Positions 36,791 through 45,932 of a stretch of 64,000 nucleotides of DNA are shown here, in pieces. Position 1 is the stretch's first letter. Every line of letters starts with the position of its first letter. Source of the stretch: Stappia indica (GTDB lineage Bacteria > Pseudomonadota > Alphaproteobacteria > Rhizobiales > Stappiaceae). Below the pieces are notes generated by a model. The model searched no databases. It was not told the DNA's origin and saw nothing but the letters and a program-made list of their open reading frames with translations. Location: assembly GCF_001696535.1 (NCBI RefSeq), contig NZ_MBQE01000003.1, positions 558,001 to 622,000 on the forward strand. The letters are read 5' to 3'. The position numbers and the translations under genes are program-made.

Positions 36791-38011
36791 ATGGCGCGCC
36801 GGACACTGGACGACATATTCGAGGACGATGACCCGTTCGGTCTGCTCGATGTGAAATCCGGCAGACGCGGCGGTGCATCCGCGGACCTGGAAAAGGATCG
36901 GGCCGTTCTTGAACAGGCGACCGCCTTCTATAAGGAGCATGGCCGCGCGCCGGACCGTGACGCCGGCGACATCAACGAAGCCATTTTGGGACGAAGGCTG
37001 GCACGCGTTCGGGACCGCGCCTATACCGCCGATCTTCGCGGCGACGATGCGTCCGGAATGCTTGTCCTGCGAGAAGACCCTGCGGAACCGCCTCAACCTT
37101 CATGGCGGGACGAAGTTCCGGAAGATGAAGCCTCCGGCCTGTCCCTGGATGACATATTCGAGGATGAGGATTTCGAGCTCGATGCGGAATTGGTCAAGCC
37201 GTCGAAGGTGACGCCCGCGGCGGAAAGGAGCGCGAGCGACCATCGTGCGGAGCGGCGTCCCTGCCGGGATTTCAAGATTTTCGAACCTCTGTTCGAGGAC
37301 GTTCATGCGGCAGTCCAGCGCGGAGATCGCGAACTTGTTCCCTTCACGAAGAAGGGAGGCACCGAAACCGTGGAAGGCGACTTCTTCATCCAGAAGGGGC
37401 AATACGCCTACGTCGCCGAGAAGGGCGAACGCACCATGAAAGGGGGGCGTTCGGATCATCGTTTACGCGTGATCTATTCGAACGGGACCGAAAGCGACAT
37501 CCTGATGCGGTCCTTCGAAAAGGGTATGTACGACGATCCGACTGCGCGCCGCGTCGAGGGGCGTGGCTTCGGCCCTCTGGACGATCAGTGGCAGGACGAC
37601 AAGGCCGTCGTAGATGGCGTCGTTTATGTTGCCCGGAGCAAGTCGACCCAACCGGATATCCAACAGGACAGGCTGATTCTCCACAAGATCGGGGTGACTT
37701 CCGGCGATGTCCAGCGCCGCATTGCCGACGCGAGAAACGATCCGACCTTCCTCTTTGCGCCGGTCGAGATCGTGGCGGTCTTCGAGCTTGTGGGCGTGCG
37801 TCGTGACCGTGTCGAGCATATCCTGCACACTTTTTTTGAAGGCGCTCGAGCGGACATTTCGGTCCCAGACCGTTTCGGCAAGAACGTCCGGCCGCGGGAG
37901 TGGTTCTATGTGCGTCCGGACACGGTCGCCAAGGCGGTCGCGGCCATCAAAGACGGATCGATTGTCGGTCTGGAATACGATGTGGAGACGCAGTCGATCC
38001 GGAAGCGGTAA
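36791..38011 (+). CDS. GIY-YIG (T5orf172/MUG113-like) nuclease
   Basis: A 406-residue protein starting 3 bp after the helicase, with GGAGG inside the helicase's last codons. The C-terminal domain (about 270-390) reads VVDGVVYVARSKS, then LILHKIGVTSGDVQRRIADA, a distant GIY...YIG pattern with the following Arg, and VEHILHTFF with the metal-binding Glu near 340, ending REWFYV. This is the T5orf172 type of GIY-YIG endonuclease. The N-terminus has two copies of LDDIFEDxD (6-14 and 119-127) and a module at 46-75 (FYKEHGRAPDRDAGDINEAI) like the helicase C-terminus. It is the likely cutting subunit of the system. Confidence 0.8.
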   Translation: MARRTLDDIFEDDDPFGLLDVKSGRRGGASADLEKDRAVLEQATAFYKEHGRAPDRDAGDINEAILGRRLARVRDRAYTADLRGDDASGMLVLREDPAEPPQPSWRDEVPEDEASGLSLDDIFEDEDFELDAELVKPSKVTPAAERSASDHRAERRPCRDFKIFEPLFEDVHAAVQRGDRELVPFTKKGGTETVEGDFFIQKGQYAYVAEKGERTMKGGRSDHRLRVIYSNGTESDILMRSFEKGMYDDPTARRVEGRGFGPLDDQWQDDKAVVDGVVYVARSKSTQPDIQQDRLILHKIGVTSGDVQRRIADARNDPTFLFAPVEIVAVFELVGVRRDRVEHILHTFFEGARADISVPDRFGKNVRPREWFYVRPDTVAKAVAAIKDGSIVGLEYDVETQSIRKR

Positions 38012-38137
38012 TGAGGTTTTCAGAGTAAAATTCATTGCTTCGGTTGCTCGCAGGCGCCTGATGCGTGCCTGTAAGGTCCCTTGACGCTTCTGGCGATGCG
38101 AAATGCAGGTGTAATTTACCTTCTTCAAAGACCGGCC

Positions 38138-38153
38138 TTTGACTGAAGTCAAA
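38138..38153 (+). promoter_or_regulatory. FixK/FNR-type box before the HlyD/RbbA operon
   Basis: TTTGAC-TGAA-GTCAAA is a perfect 16-bp palindrome containing TTGA-N6-TCAA. It lies 110 bp before the HlyD start and predicts a transcription start near 38187. It suggests that this exporter is part of the low-oxygen regulon. The rest of the 251-bp gap after the nuclease shows nothing else clear. Confidence 0.7.
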
Positions 38154-38262
38154 TGGTTGCGCACCCGGTTGACCTAAACGTGCAGTATGCAAGGCAGGAT
38201 CCGTGCTGCCCAGGCGCAGGCCGATACCGCGCCACAGGTCTTCTGTTTGCGAGGGGTTTTCG

Positions 38263-39243
38263 ATGAAGTGGAAACAGGTCATCGCCGTGGCGGCAGTGAT
38301 CGTGGCTGTCGCAGGCGGGGTCTATCTGTGGCGCACGATGAACACCGAGACGCTGCCCGAGGGCATCGCGTCCTCGAACGGCAGGATCGAAGCGGAGCGC
38401 GTCGACGTCGCCACCAAGATGGCCGGACGCGTGGCGGAGGTCCTGGTCGGCGAGGGCGAGATGGCCGAGGTCGGGCAGCTCGTCGCGCGCATGGATGTGT
38501 CGGAACTCAACGCCCGGATTGCCCAGGCCCGCGCCACGGTCGCACAGGCCGAGCAGGGCCTGCGCCAGTCCGAAGCGCAGGTCGCCTTGAACGAGGCCAA
38601 GCGCGACCTTGCCGAAAAGGAGCACCAGCGCACCGTCGCGCTGGTCGAGCGGCAGGTGAGCTCGCAGGAGCTGGCCGACCAGCGGCGCACCGCGCTCGAT
38701 ACCGCGGTGGCAGGGGTGGACGCGGCCAAGGCCGGCGTCGAGCTTGCCAAGGCCACCATCGAGTCGGCCAAGGCCGCGGTCGCCCAGCTCGAAGCCATTC
38801 TCGACGACACCCAGCTGCGCGCCCCACGGGGCGGTCGCGTTCAGTATCTTCTGGCCCGCGAGGGCGAGGTGCTCGGCGCCGGCGGCAAGGTGCTCACGCT
38901 GACCGACCTGACCGACATCTACATGACGATTTTCCTGCCGGCGCGCGATGCCGGTCTGTTGCAGCTCGGCAGTGAAGCGCGCCTGATCCTCGACCCGATT
39001 CCCGATTACGTCATTCCGGCGAGCGTCACCTTCGTCGCCAGCAACGCCCAGTTCACGCCGAAGTCGGTGGAAACACCGGATGAGCGGGAGAACCTGATGT
39101 TTCGGGTGAAGCTGTCCATCCCGAAGGATCTTCTGGTCAAGTATCAGGACCGGGCCAAGGCCGGTGTCGCGGGCGTCGGCTATGTGCGGACCGACCCTGC
39201 CGTCGCCTGGCCGGGCTTCCTGGAGGTCAAGCTGCCGCAATGA
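38263..39243 (+). CDS. HlyD-family periplasmic adaptor (YhiI-like)
   Basis: A 326-residue membrane-fusion protein. One N-terminal anchor helix (about 5-22) is followed by a lipoyl half, a long coiled-coil hairpin (about 75-185, rich in A/E/K/Q: ARATVAQAEQGLRQSEAQVA) and the second lipoyl/beta-barrel part (APRGGRVQYLLAREGEVLGAGG). It bridges an inner-membrane exporter to the outer membrane. The ATG of MKWKQVIAV follows GAGGGG. Its stop overlaps the RbbA-like gene by 4 bp, so the two are coupled. Confidence 0.9.
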   Translation: MKWKQVIAVAAVIVAVAGGVYLWRTMNTETLPEGIASSNGRIEAERVDVATKMAGRVAEVLVGEGEMAEVGQLVARMDVSELNARIAQARATVAQAEQGLRQSEAQVALNEAKRDLAEKEHQRTVALVERQVSSQELADQRRTALDTAVAGVDAAKAGVELAKATIESAKAAVAQLEAILDDTQLRAPRGGRVQYLLAREGEVLGAGGKVLTLTDLTDIYMTIFLPARDAGLLQLGSEARLILDPIPDYVIPASVTFVASNAQFTPKSVETPDERENLMFRVKLSIPKDLLVKYQDRAKAGVAGVGYVRTDPAVAWPGFLEVKLPQ

Positions 39244-41996
39244 CGGGAGAACAGGCCGCCAGGCTGCAGGGCGTAACGCATCGTTACGGGCAGGTCGCAG
39301 CCCTTTGCGATGTCACGCTTGACATTCCCGCCGGTTGCATGGCCGGCCTGATCGGCCCGGACGGCGTCGGCAAGTCGACCCTGCTGGCGATCGTTTCCGG
39401 CGTGCGCCGCATCCAGTCGGGATCCGTCACCGTGTTCGGCGGCGACATGGCCGGTGCCGCTCATCGTCGGGCCTGCAGCCGGCGCATCGCCTATATGCCG
39501 CAGGGGCTCGGCCGCAATCTCTATCCGACCCTGTCGGTCCGCGAGAACCTCGACTTCTTCGGACGGCTCTTCGGGCAGTCGGAGGCGGAGCGCGCGGAGC
39601 GGATCGATGCGCTGCTGGAAGCCACCGGCCTAGCGCCATTTCCCGATCGCCCGGCCGGCAAGCTGTCCGGCGGCATGAAGCAGAAACTGTCGCTCTGCTC
39701 CGCCCTCATCCACGATCCGGACCTTCTGATCCTCGATGAGCCCACCACCGGCATCGACCCGCTCTCGCGCGAGCAGTTCTGGCAGCTGATCGCCAGCATC
39801 CGGCGCGACCGCCCGCATATGAGCGTCGTCGTCGCCACAGCCTATATGGAGGAGGCCGAACGCTTCGACTGGCTGGCCGCCATGATGGATGGGCGGATCA
39901 TCGCCGAGGGCACGCCCGAGGCGCTGCGGCAGGCTGCCGGCGTCTCGACGCTGGAAGCTGCGTTCGTTGCCATGCTGCCGGAAGCCGAGCGACGCGGGCA
40001 CCGCACCGTCGAGGTGCCGCCGCGCGTGCCGATGGAGGGGCCGCCGGCAATCGAGGCGCACGGCCTGACCTGCCGCTTCGGCGACTTCACCGCCGTCGAC
40101 CATGTGAGTTTCGAGATCGAGCGCGGCGAAATCTTCGGCTTCCTGGGATCGAACGGCTGCGGCAAGTCGACCACGATGAAGATGCTGACCGGGCTCTTGC
40201 CGGCAAGCGAGGGCGAAGCGCTGCTGTTCGGCGAGACGCTGGACGCGGGCGACATGGCCACCCGCCGCCGCGTCGGCTACATGTCGCAGTCCTTCTCGCT
40301 CTATTCCGAGCTGACGGTGCGCCAGAACCTGGACCTGCACGCGGCCCTCTACCGTCTCGCGCCCGAAACGCGCGAGGCCCGCATCGAGGAAATGCTGAGC
40401 ACCTTCGACCTGCGGGGCGAGGCGGACATGCGGCCGACCGGGCTCCCGCTCGGCATCCGGCAGCGCCTGCAGCTTGCCGTGGCGCTGATCCACAAGCCTG
40501 AAGTCCTCATTCTCGATGAGCCCACCTCAGGCGTCGATCCGGTCGCACGGGACATTTTCTGGCAATACCTGATCGACCTGTCGCGCAATCAGGGCGTCAC
40601 GATCTTCATCTCGACCCATTTCATGAACGAGGCGGAGCGGTGCGACCGCATCTCGCTGATGCATGCGGGCAAGGTGCTGGCCGTCGGCGCGCCGGACGAG
40701 CTGACCCGCAGCAAGGGCGCGGCCAGCCTGAACGACGCCTTCATCGATATCCTGCGCGAGGCGTCCGGTCAGGGCGCCTCGCCGGACCCGGTCGGGGAAG
40801 CCCCGGTATCCGCATCCGAGACTGCTGCCCCGCAGCCGGCTCCGGCGTCAAACGCGGACGCAGGCGGATTTTTCAGCCCGTCGCGCCTTTGGGCCTTTGC
40901 CCGCCGCGAAACGATGGAATTGCTGCGCGATCCCATGCGGCTGGTCTTTGCCTTTTTCGGGCCGGTCATCCTCATGCTGACTTTCGGATACGGCATTTCT
41001 CTGGACGTCCAGAACCTGCCCTATGCGGTGCTGGACCGCGATCAGTCCATGGAGAGCAGGACGCTGCTGGAGAGCTTTTCCGGCTCGCGCTATTTCGAGG
41101 AGCACGCTCCGGCGACCGGCAGGCGGGATCTGCACCAGCGCATGGTCGATGGCGAAATCAGCATCGGCATCGAGATACCGCCCGAGTTCGGGCGCAGGCT
41201 CTTGCGCGGTGATACCCCGGAGATCGACGTGCTGATCGATGGCGCAATGCCCTTCCGGGCCGAGACGGCGCGCGGCTATCTGCAGGGCCTGGCCCTTGGC
41301 TACTACGCCGATCAGGTGGAACGGCAGTTCGGCGAGGTGATCTCGCCCTATGCCACCGAGGTGGTCACCCGCTTCCGCTACAACCAGTCGTTCAAGAGCG
41401 TGTTCGCCATCGTGCCCTCGGTGATGATGCTGATGCTCGTCCTGATCCCCGCCATCATGACGGCAATGGGCGTGGTGCGCGAAAAGGAAACCGGTTCGAT
41501 CGCCAATTTCCGCTCGACGCCGGTGACGCGCAGCGAGTTCCTGCTCGGCAAGCAGCTTCCCTATGTCGTCATCGCCCTGATCAGCTTCGTCAGCCTCGTC
41601 GCCATCGGCTATGTGGTGTTCGGCGTATCCCTGAAGGGCTCGGTTTCGGCGCTGATGGTCGGAACCCTGTTCTACATTCTGGCCACAACGGCCTTCGGCC
41701 TGCTGGTGTCGACCTTCACCAGGACGCAAGTGGCCGCCACCTTCGCCGCCGCGATCATCGCCATCATTCCCGCCGTCAACTTTTCCGGCCTGGTCGTGCC
41801 GGTCTCCTCCCTGTCGGGAAGCGGCCGGCTGCTCGGCCTGGCCTTTCCGTCCTCCTGGTATCAGCAGGTCAGCGTCGGCACCTTCACCAAGGGGCTGGGC
41901 TTCGCCGAGCTTTGGCACAATCACCTGGCGCTGGCCGGTTTCGCGCTTCTCTTCACCGTCCTGTCGATCGCCATTCTGGACAAGCAGGAGGCGTAG
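39240..41996 (+). CDS. RbbA-like ABC transporter: two ATPase domains fused to a permease
   Basis: A 918-residue fusion. NBD1 (about 5-235) has Walker A GPDGVGKST, signature LSGGMKQKLS and Walker B LLILDEPTTG. NBD2 (about 265-500) has GSNGCGKST and LILDEPTSGVDP but a degenerate signature, LPLGIRQRLQL. An ABC-2 type permease (about 545-918) has six helices and the usual large periplasmic loop. This is the YhiH/RbbA layout next to HlyD and YhhJ-like genes, an exporter of unknown substrate. In E. coli, RbbA is also described as a ribosome-associated ATPase; the export context makes transport more likely here. Confidence 0.9.
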   Translation: MTGEQAARLQGVTHRYGQVAALCDVTLDIPAGCMAGLIGPDGVGKSTLLAIVSGVRRIQSGSVTVFGGDMAGAAHRRACSRRIAYMPQGLGRNLYPTLSVRENLDFFGRLFGQSEAERAERIDALLEATGLAPFPDRPAGKLSGGMKQKLSLCSALIHDPDLLILDEPTTGIDPLSREQFWQLIASIRRDRPHMSVVVATAYMEEAERFDWLAAMMDGRIIAEGTPEALRQAAGVSTLEAAFVAMLPEAERRGHRTVEVPPRVPMEGPPAIEAHGLTCRFGDFTAVDHVSFEIERGEIFGFLGSNGCGKSTTMKMLTGLLPASEGEALLFGETLDAGDMATRRRVGYMSQSFSLYSELTVRQNLDLHAALYRLAPETREARIEEMLSTFDLRGEADMRPTGLPLGIRQRLQLAVALIHKPEVLILDEPTSGVDPVARDIFWQYLIDLSRNQGVTIFISTHFMNEAERCDRISLMHAGKVLAVGAPDELTRSKGAASLNDAFIDILREASGQGASPDPVGEAPVSASETAAPQPAPASNADAGGFFSPSRLWAFARRETMELLRDPMRLVFAFFGPVILMLTFGYGISLDVQNLPYAVLDRDQSMESRTLLESFSGSRYFEEHAPATGRRDLHQRMVDGEISIGIEIPPEFGRRLLRGDTPEIDVLIDGAMPFRAETARGYLQGLALGYYADQVERQFGEVISPYATEVVTRFRYNQSFKSVFAIVPSVMMLMLVLIPAIMTAMGVVREKETGSIANFRSTPVTRSEFLLGKQLPYVVIALISFVSLVAIGYVVFGVSLKGSVSALMVGTLFYILATTAFGLLVSTFTRTQVAATFAAAIIAIIPAVNFSGLVVPVSSLSGSGRLLGLAFPSSWYQQVSVGTFTKGLGFAELWHNHLALAGFALLFTVLSIAILDKQEA

Positions 41997-41997
41997 G

Positions 41998-43125
41998 ATG
42001 TTTCTGTGGCTCGCCAATGTCCATCGCCTCGGCGTCAAGGAACTCAGAAGCCTCGTCTTCGATCCTGTCCTGCTGCTGCTGATCGTCTATGTCTTCACGC
42101 TGGCCATCTACGCCGTGGCGACAGGCGCCAAGCTGGAGGTGCAGAACGCGTCCGTCGCCTATGTCGACGAGGACCGCTCCGCCCTGTCCGGACGCATCGT
42201 CAGTGCCATCCTGCCGCCGGAATTCGACATCCCGGTGGAGATCTCCGCCGACCGGATCAATGCGAGCATGGACAGCGGCGCCTTCGTTTTCGTGCTGCGC
42301 TTTCCGCCCGAGTTCGAGGCCGACCTGCTAGCCGGCCGCAAGTCCGAGATCCAGCTCAACGTCGACGCGACCGCCATGGCCCAGGCGGGCAACGGCACGG
42401 TGTTCCTGCAGTCGATCATCCAGGCAGAGACCGCGAAGTTCCTGAGCGGCAACGAAGACGCGGCGGCGCTGCCGATCGACCTTGTCGTGCGCGCCATGTT
42501 CAACCCGAACCTCGACTCCAGCTGGTTCAACGCCGTGATGCAGGTCATCAACAACGTCACCATCCTGTCGGTTTTGCTGACCGGGGCCGCGCTGATCCGC
42601 GAACGCGAGCACGGCACCATCGAGCATCTTCTGGTGATGCCGGTGAAACCGTCCGAGATCATGGTGGCGAAGATCTGGGCGAACGGGCTGGCCATCGTCG
42701 TGGCTGCGGTTCTGTCGCTGGTCTTCGTGGTGCAGCTTCTGCTGGGCGTGCCGATCCACGGGTCGATTGCCCTGTTCGTCTTCGGGGCCCTAATCTACAT
42801 GATCTCGGTCACCGGGCTCGGCATCCTGATCGCGACCTTCACGACCTCGATGCCCCAGTTCGGCCTTCTCGCATTGCCGGTTCTGGTCATGATGAACCTG
42901 CTTTCCGGCAGCACGACGCCCATGGAAAGCATGCCCGAATGGCTCCAGGCGGTCATGCAGGCATCGCCCTCGACCCATTTCGTCGCCTTTGCCCAGGCCA
43001 TTCTCTATCGCGGCGCAGGGCTGGCAACCGTATGGCCGTCGATCCTCGCCATGTCGGTCCTGAGCGCGGTTTTCTTCGTCGTCGCGCTGTCGCGTTTCCG
43101 CAAGACCATGGCCGGTGCGCGCTGA
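41998..43125 (+). CDS. ABC-2 type permease (YhhJ-like)
   Basis: A 375-residue ABC-2 permease: an N-terminal helix (VKELRSLVFDPVLLLLIVYV), a periplasmic loop of about 150 residues, then five C-terminal helices with the conserved REREHGTIEHLLVMPVKPSEI coupling region split across the loop and helix 2. It should pair with the permease part of the RbbA-like protein to form the export channel. It starts 1 bp after that gene's stop and ends the operon. Confidence 0.9.
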   Translation: MFLWLANVHRLGVKELRSLVFDPVLLLLIVYVFTLAIYAVATGAKLEVQNASVAYVDEDRSALSGRIVSAILPPEFDIPVEISADRINASMDSGAFVFVLRFPPEFEADLLAGRKSEIQLNVDATAMAQAGNGTVFLQSIIQAETAKFLSGNEDAAALPIDLVVRAMFNPNLDSSWFNAVMQVINNVTILSVLLTGAALIREREHGTIEHLLVMPVKPSEIMVAKIWANGLAIVVAAVLSLVFVVQLLLGVPIHGSIALFVFGALIYMISVTGLGILIATFTTSMPQFGLLALPVLVMMNLLSGSTTPMESMPEWLQAVMQASPSTHFVAFAQAILYRGAGLATVWPSILAMSVLSAVFFVVALSRFRKTMAGAR

Positions 43126-43152
43126 CGCTCGCGATCTTGACTGCCCGATGTT

Positions 43153-44052
43153 TCAGCGTCCGGCCGCGCGGCCACGGCTGACGGGCGGTGCGATATGCCG
43201 CTCTGCCGTTTCGCGCAGGAGCGCGCAAAGCTCGGCGGCGGCCGGTGCAGGGTCGTCCGCGCTCAGCAACCTGACCTCTATCGGCGGCAGGTCGGGCAGG
43301 CCGTGCTCGTGACTGTCGATCTCCCGCAGGTCCGCCGGAATGCGGTGCCGCGTGCGCGCCGTGATGCCGTGGCCGGTCCGCATCGCGGCCCACAGTCCCG
43401 GAAGGCTCGGCGTCGTCAGCGCCAGCCGCCAGGGGCGCCCGGCCTGATCCAGGCTGCGCAGCGCCGTCTGGCGAAACAGGCAGGGATGATCGAACAGCAC
43501 CAGCGGCAACGGGGCTGCGATCTCCCGGCTCGTGTCCGTTCCGATCCATACCAAAGGCAGCGTGGCGATCTTCTCGCCATGCCCCTCCGAACCTTGCGGA
43601 AAGAAGGCGAGGGCGGCATCGAGCCGCCCGGCGCGCACCTCCTGCGCCAGCGTGTGATTGCGGCCCGCGCGCACTTCCACATGAGTGCCGGGATGCCGCG
43701 CGGCGAAGGCCTGCAGCGTGTCCGGCATGACGTCCTCGAAGAAGTCCTGCGGCAGTCCGAGCCGGATTGCGGCCGGTGCTGCTGCCGCGCCCAGCCGGTC
43801 CAGCGCCGCATCGTTCAGCGCCAGGATCCGCCGCGCATGGGCGAGCAGCGTCTCGCCGGCCTCCGTCGGCAGCAGGCCGCGGCCGCTGCGGCGGAACAGC
43901 ACCTGCCCGGTCTGCTGCTCCAGCTTTTTCAGATGCATGCTGATCGCCGACTGCGAGCGCCCGAGCGCCGAGGCCGCCCGCGCGAAGCTGCCGAGCTCGA
44001 TGCCCGCAACCATGCTGCGCAGCGCATCCATGTCGAGATTGGCCCTTATCAT
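43153..44052 (-). CDS. LysR-family transcriptional regulator
   Basis: A 299-residue regulator. The N-terminal winged helix-turn-helix (about 6-65, SFARAASALGRSQSAISMHLKKLE) is followed by the two-lobe effector domain (about 95-290, IRLGLPQDFFEDVMPDTLQAF). It is transcribed divergently from the beta-hydroxyacid dehydrogenase gene 111 bp away, the usual setting for control of a neighbour. The start at MIRANLDMDALRS is preferred; MDALRS, 18 bp later, is possible. The effector is unknown. Confidence 0.87.
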   Translation of the reverse strand: MIRANLDMDALRSMVAGIELGSFARAASALGRSQSAISMHLKKLEQQTGQVLFRRSGRGLLPTEAGETLLAHARRILALNDAALDRLGAAAAPAAIRLGLPQDFFEDVMPDTLQAFAARHPGTHVEVRAGRNHTLAQEVRAGRLDAALAFFPQGSEGHGEKIATLPLVWIGTDTSREIAAPLPLVLFDHPCLFRQTALRSLDQAGRPWRLALTTPSLPGLWAAMRTGHGITARTRHRIPADLREIDSHEHGLPDLPPIEVRLLSADDPAPAAAELCALLRETAERHIAPPVSRGRAAGR

Positions 44053-44163
44053 CCCGAAATCCTGAAGAGTTGATCCAGCATTATCCGTTATTCGAAAGGC
44101 GCGCAGCGCGCTAGCCTCGGCCATGCTGAAAGGCGAAGCGAGCAAAGCGAACGGGAGAGCGGG

Positions 44164-45051
44164 ATGCGTGTCGGGTTCATCGGTCTTGGCGTGATGGGGC
44201 AGCCGATGGCGCTCAATCTGGCGCGGGCGGGCGTCGATCTGCTGGTGTGGAACCGGACGACCGAGCGCTGCGATCCCTTGCGCGAGGCCGGCGCGAAGCT
44301 GGCGGCGAGCGCCGCCGAGGTGTTTCGAAACGCGGACGTGATCATCCTGATGATGGCAAACGGCGCGGCCACCGATGCCGTGCTCGGCCGGTGCGCGGAG
44401 GGCTTTGCCGGCACCGTCGCCGGGCGGCTGATCGTTTCGATGGGCACCAGTTCGCCGGAGTGGTCGCGCGGGCTGGACGCCGACATCCGTGCGGCCGGCG
44501 GGCGCTATGTCGAGGCGCCGGTCTCCGGCTCCCGCGTGCCGGCGGAGGAGGGGCAGCTGGTCGGCATGCTGGCGGGCGGCGACGACGATGTCGCGATGCT
44601 GCGCGAACTGCTGCGCCCCGTCTGCCGCGAGACGATCCCCTGCGGTGCGGTGCCGGGCGCGCTGACCATGAAGCTGTCCGTCAATCTGTTCCTGATCACC
44701 ATGGTCGCCGGCCTTGCCGAGGCCTTTCATTTTGCCGAGCGGCAGGGCGTGAATTTGCAACGATTTCAAGCGGTTCTCGATGTCGGGCCGATGGCGAGCG
44801 CCGTCTCCCGGATCAAGCTCGCCAAGCTGTGCGCCGGCAACTTCTCGGTGCAGGCGGCAATCTCCGACGTGAAGATGAACAGCGGGCTCGTCGCCGAAGC
44901 GGCACGCGGGGCCGGGATCGCCGCGCCTTTGCTCGATGCGGCCGACGCGCTTTTCGGCGAGGCGGAGGGCCTGGGCCTCGGGAAACAGGACATGGCAGCC
45001 GTCGTCCAGGCGATAGCGGCCCGCAGCGACGGCGGGCCGCAAGGCGCCTGA
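44164..45051 (+). CDS. NAD(P)-dependent beta-hydroxyacid dehydrogenase (3-HIBADH family)
   Basis: A 295-residue oxidoreductase. The N-terminal Rossmann domain has [13 protein letters not shown]. The substrate loop ([17 protein letters not shown]) and the catalytic Lys region ([17 protein letters not shown]) fit the 3-hydroxyisobutyrate / tartronate semialdehyde / succinic semialdehyde reductase family. It converts a beta- or gamma-hydroxyacid to the semialdehyde or the reverse; the substrate is unclear. It has an AGCGGG-like ribosome site and faces a divergent LysR gene. Its stop codon abuts the stop of the enoyl-CoA hydratase gene. Confidence 0.85.
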   Translation: MRVGFIGLGVMGQPMALNLARAGVDLLVWNRTTERCDPLREAGAKLAASAAEVFRNADVIILMMANGAATDAVLGRCAEGFAGTVAGRLIVSMGTSSPEWSRGLDADIRAAGGRYVEAPVSGSRVPAEEGQLVGMLAGGDDDVAMLRELLRPVCRETIPCGAVPGALTMKLSVNLFLITMVAGLAEAFHFAERQGVNLQRFQAVLDVGPMASAVSRIKLAKLCAGNFSVQAAISDVKMNSGLVAEAARGAGIAAPLLDAADALFGEAEGLGLGKQDMAAVVQAIAARSDGGPQGA

Positions 45052-45843
45052 TCAGGTGCCGGAATAGGCCGGCACCCGCCGCTCGACCCAGGCGTCGAGC
45101 CCTTCGTGAATGTCGTTCGTCGCGACCATCCGGGCGAACTGCTCGCCCTCGGCCAGCAGGCCTTCGGCGATGGTCATGTTGAGGCCGCGGGTGACGGCGG
45201 CGATGATGCCGGCCACCGCGAGCGGCGAGTGGCGCAGGATCCGGCGGGCGAGGGCGCGGGCGCGGCTCATCACCTCGCCGGGCTGAACGACGGCATTGAC
45301 CAGCCCCATCTCCAGCGCCTGATGCGGGCCGAAGGGATCGCCGGTCAGAAGCAGCTCCAGTGCGCGTTTGCGGCCCGCAAGCCGAGGCAAACGCTGGGTT
45401 CCGCCGAAGGTCGGCGGGATGCCGATGGCGATTTCCGGCTTGGCGAAGCGGGCCTCGCTGCTGGCGACGGCCAGGTGCGCGGCCTCGGTGATCTCGCAGC
45501 CGCCGCCATAGGCAAGGCCGTTGACCGCGACGATCACCGGCTTCGGGAAGGCTTCGAGCCGAGCGGTCATCGCCTGGCCGCGGCGAACGAAATCGCGCAC
45601 CGCGCGGGCCGGGCCGAGCCGGACGCTTTCGCGAAACTGCGGAATGTCGCCGCCGGCGGAGAAGGCGCGCTCGCCGGCGCCGGTCAGGATCACCGCGCCA
45701 ACGTGGGTGTCGAGCTCGATCTCCTCCAGCCGCTCCAGCAGCCGGTCGGCCATCTCGTAATTGATCGCGTTGAGCTTGTCCGGGCGGTTCAGGGTCAAGG
45801 TGGCGATGCCGCCGTCGATTTCGCACAGCACAGTGTCGGACAT
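45052..45843 (-). CDS. Enoyl-CoA hydratase/isomerase family protein
   Basis: A 263-residue crotonase-fold enzyme. The oxyanion-hole segments are AFSAGGDIPQF and VNGLAYGGGCEI, with EIAIGIPPTFGGTQRLPRL holding the usual catalytic region. The second Glu of classical hydratases is near EIAIGIPP rather than at a clearly standard position, so hydratase versus isomerase is unresolved. It sits tail to tail with the dehydrogenase and 89 bp from the next LysR gene on the same strand. Confidence 0.85.
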   Translation of the reverse strand: MSDTVLCEIDGGIATLTLNRPDKLNAINYEMADRLLERLEEIELDTHVGAVILTGAGERAFSAGGDIPQFRESVRLGPARAVRDFVRRGQAMTARLEAFPKPVIVAVNGLAYGGGCEITEAAHLAVASSEARFAKPEIAIGIPPTFGGTQRLPRLAGRKRALELLLTGDPFGPHQALEMGLVNAVVQPGEVMSRARALARRILRHSPLAVAGIIAAVTRGLNMTIAEGLLAEGEQFARMVATNDIHEGLDAWVERRVPAYSGT

Positions 45844-45932
45844 GGGGGTCTCCTCGTCGGTCCAGTCCGCCCATGCTGGGCCGTGGGCGCTCCCGACACA
45901 AACGAGGAAAGCTTGCCTGAAGTGAACAGAAT

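Noticed and set aside
31577-38262. Direct repeat of the tRNA-Thr 3' end marking the right border of an integrated element
   Set aside because: I could not find a second copy of the CCGGCAGCACCA end in this interval.
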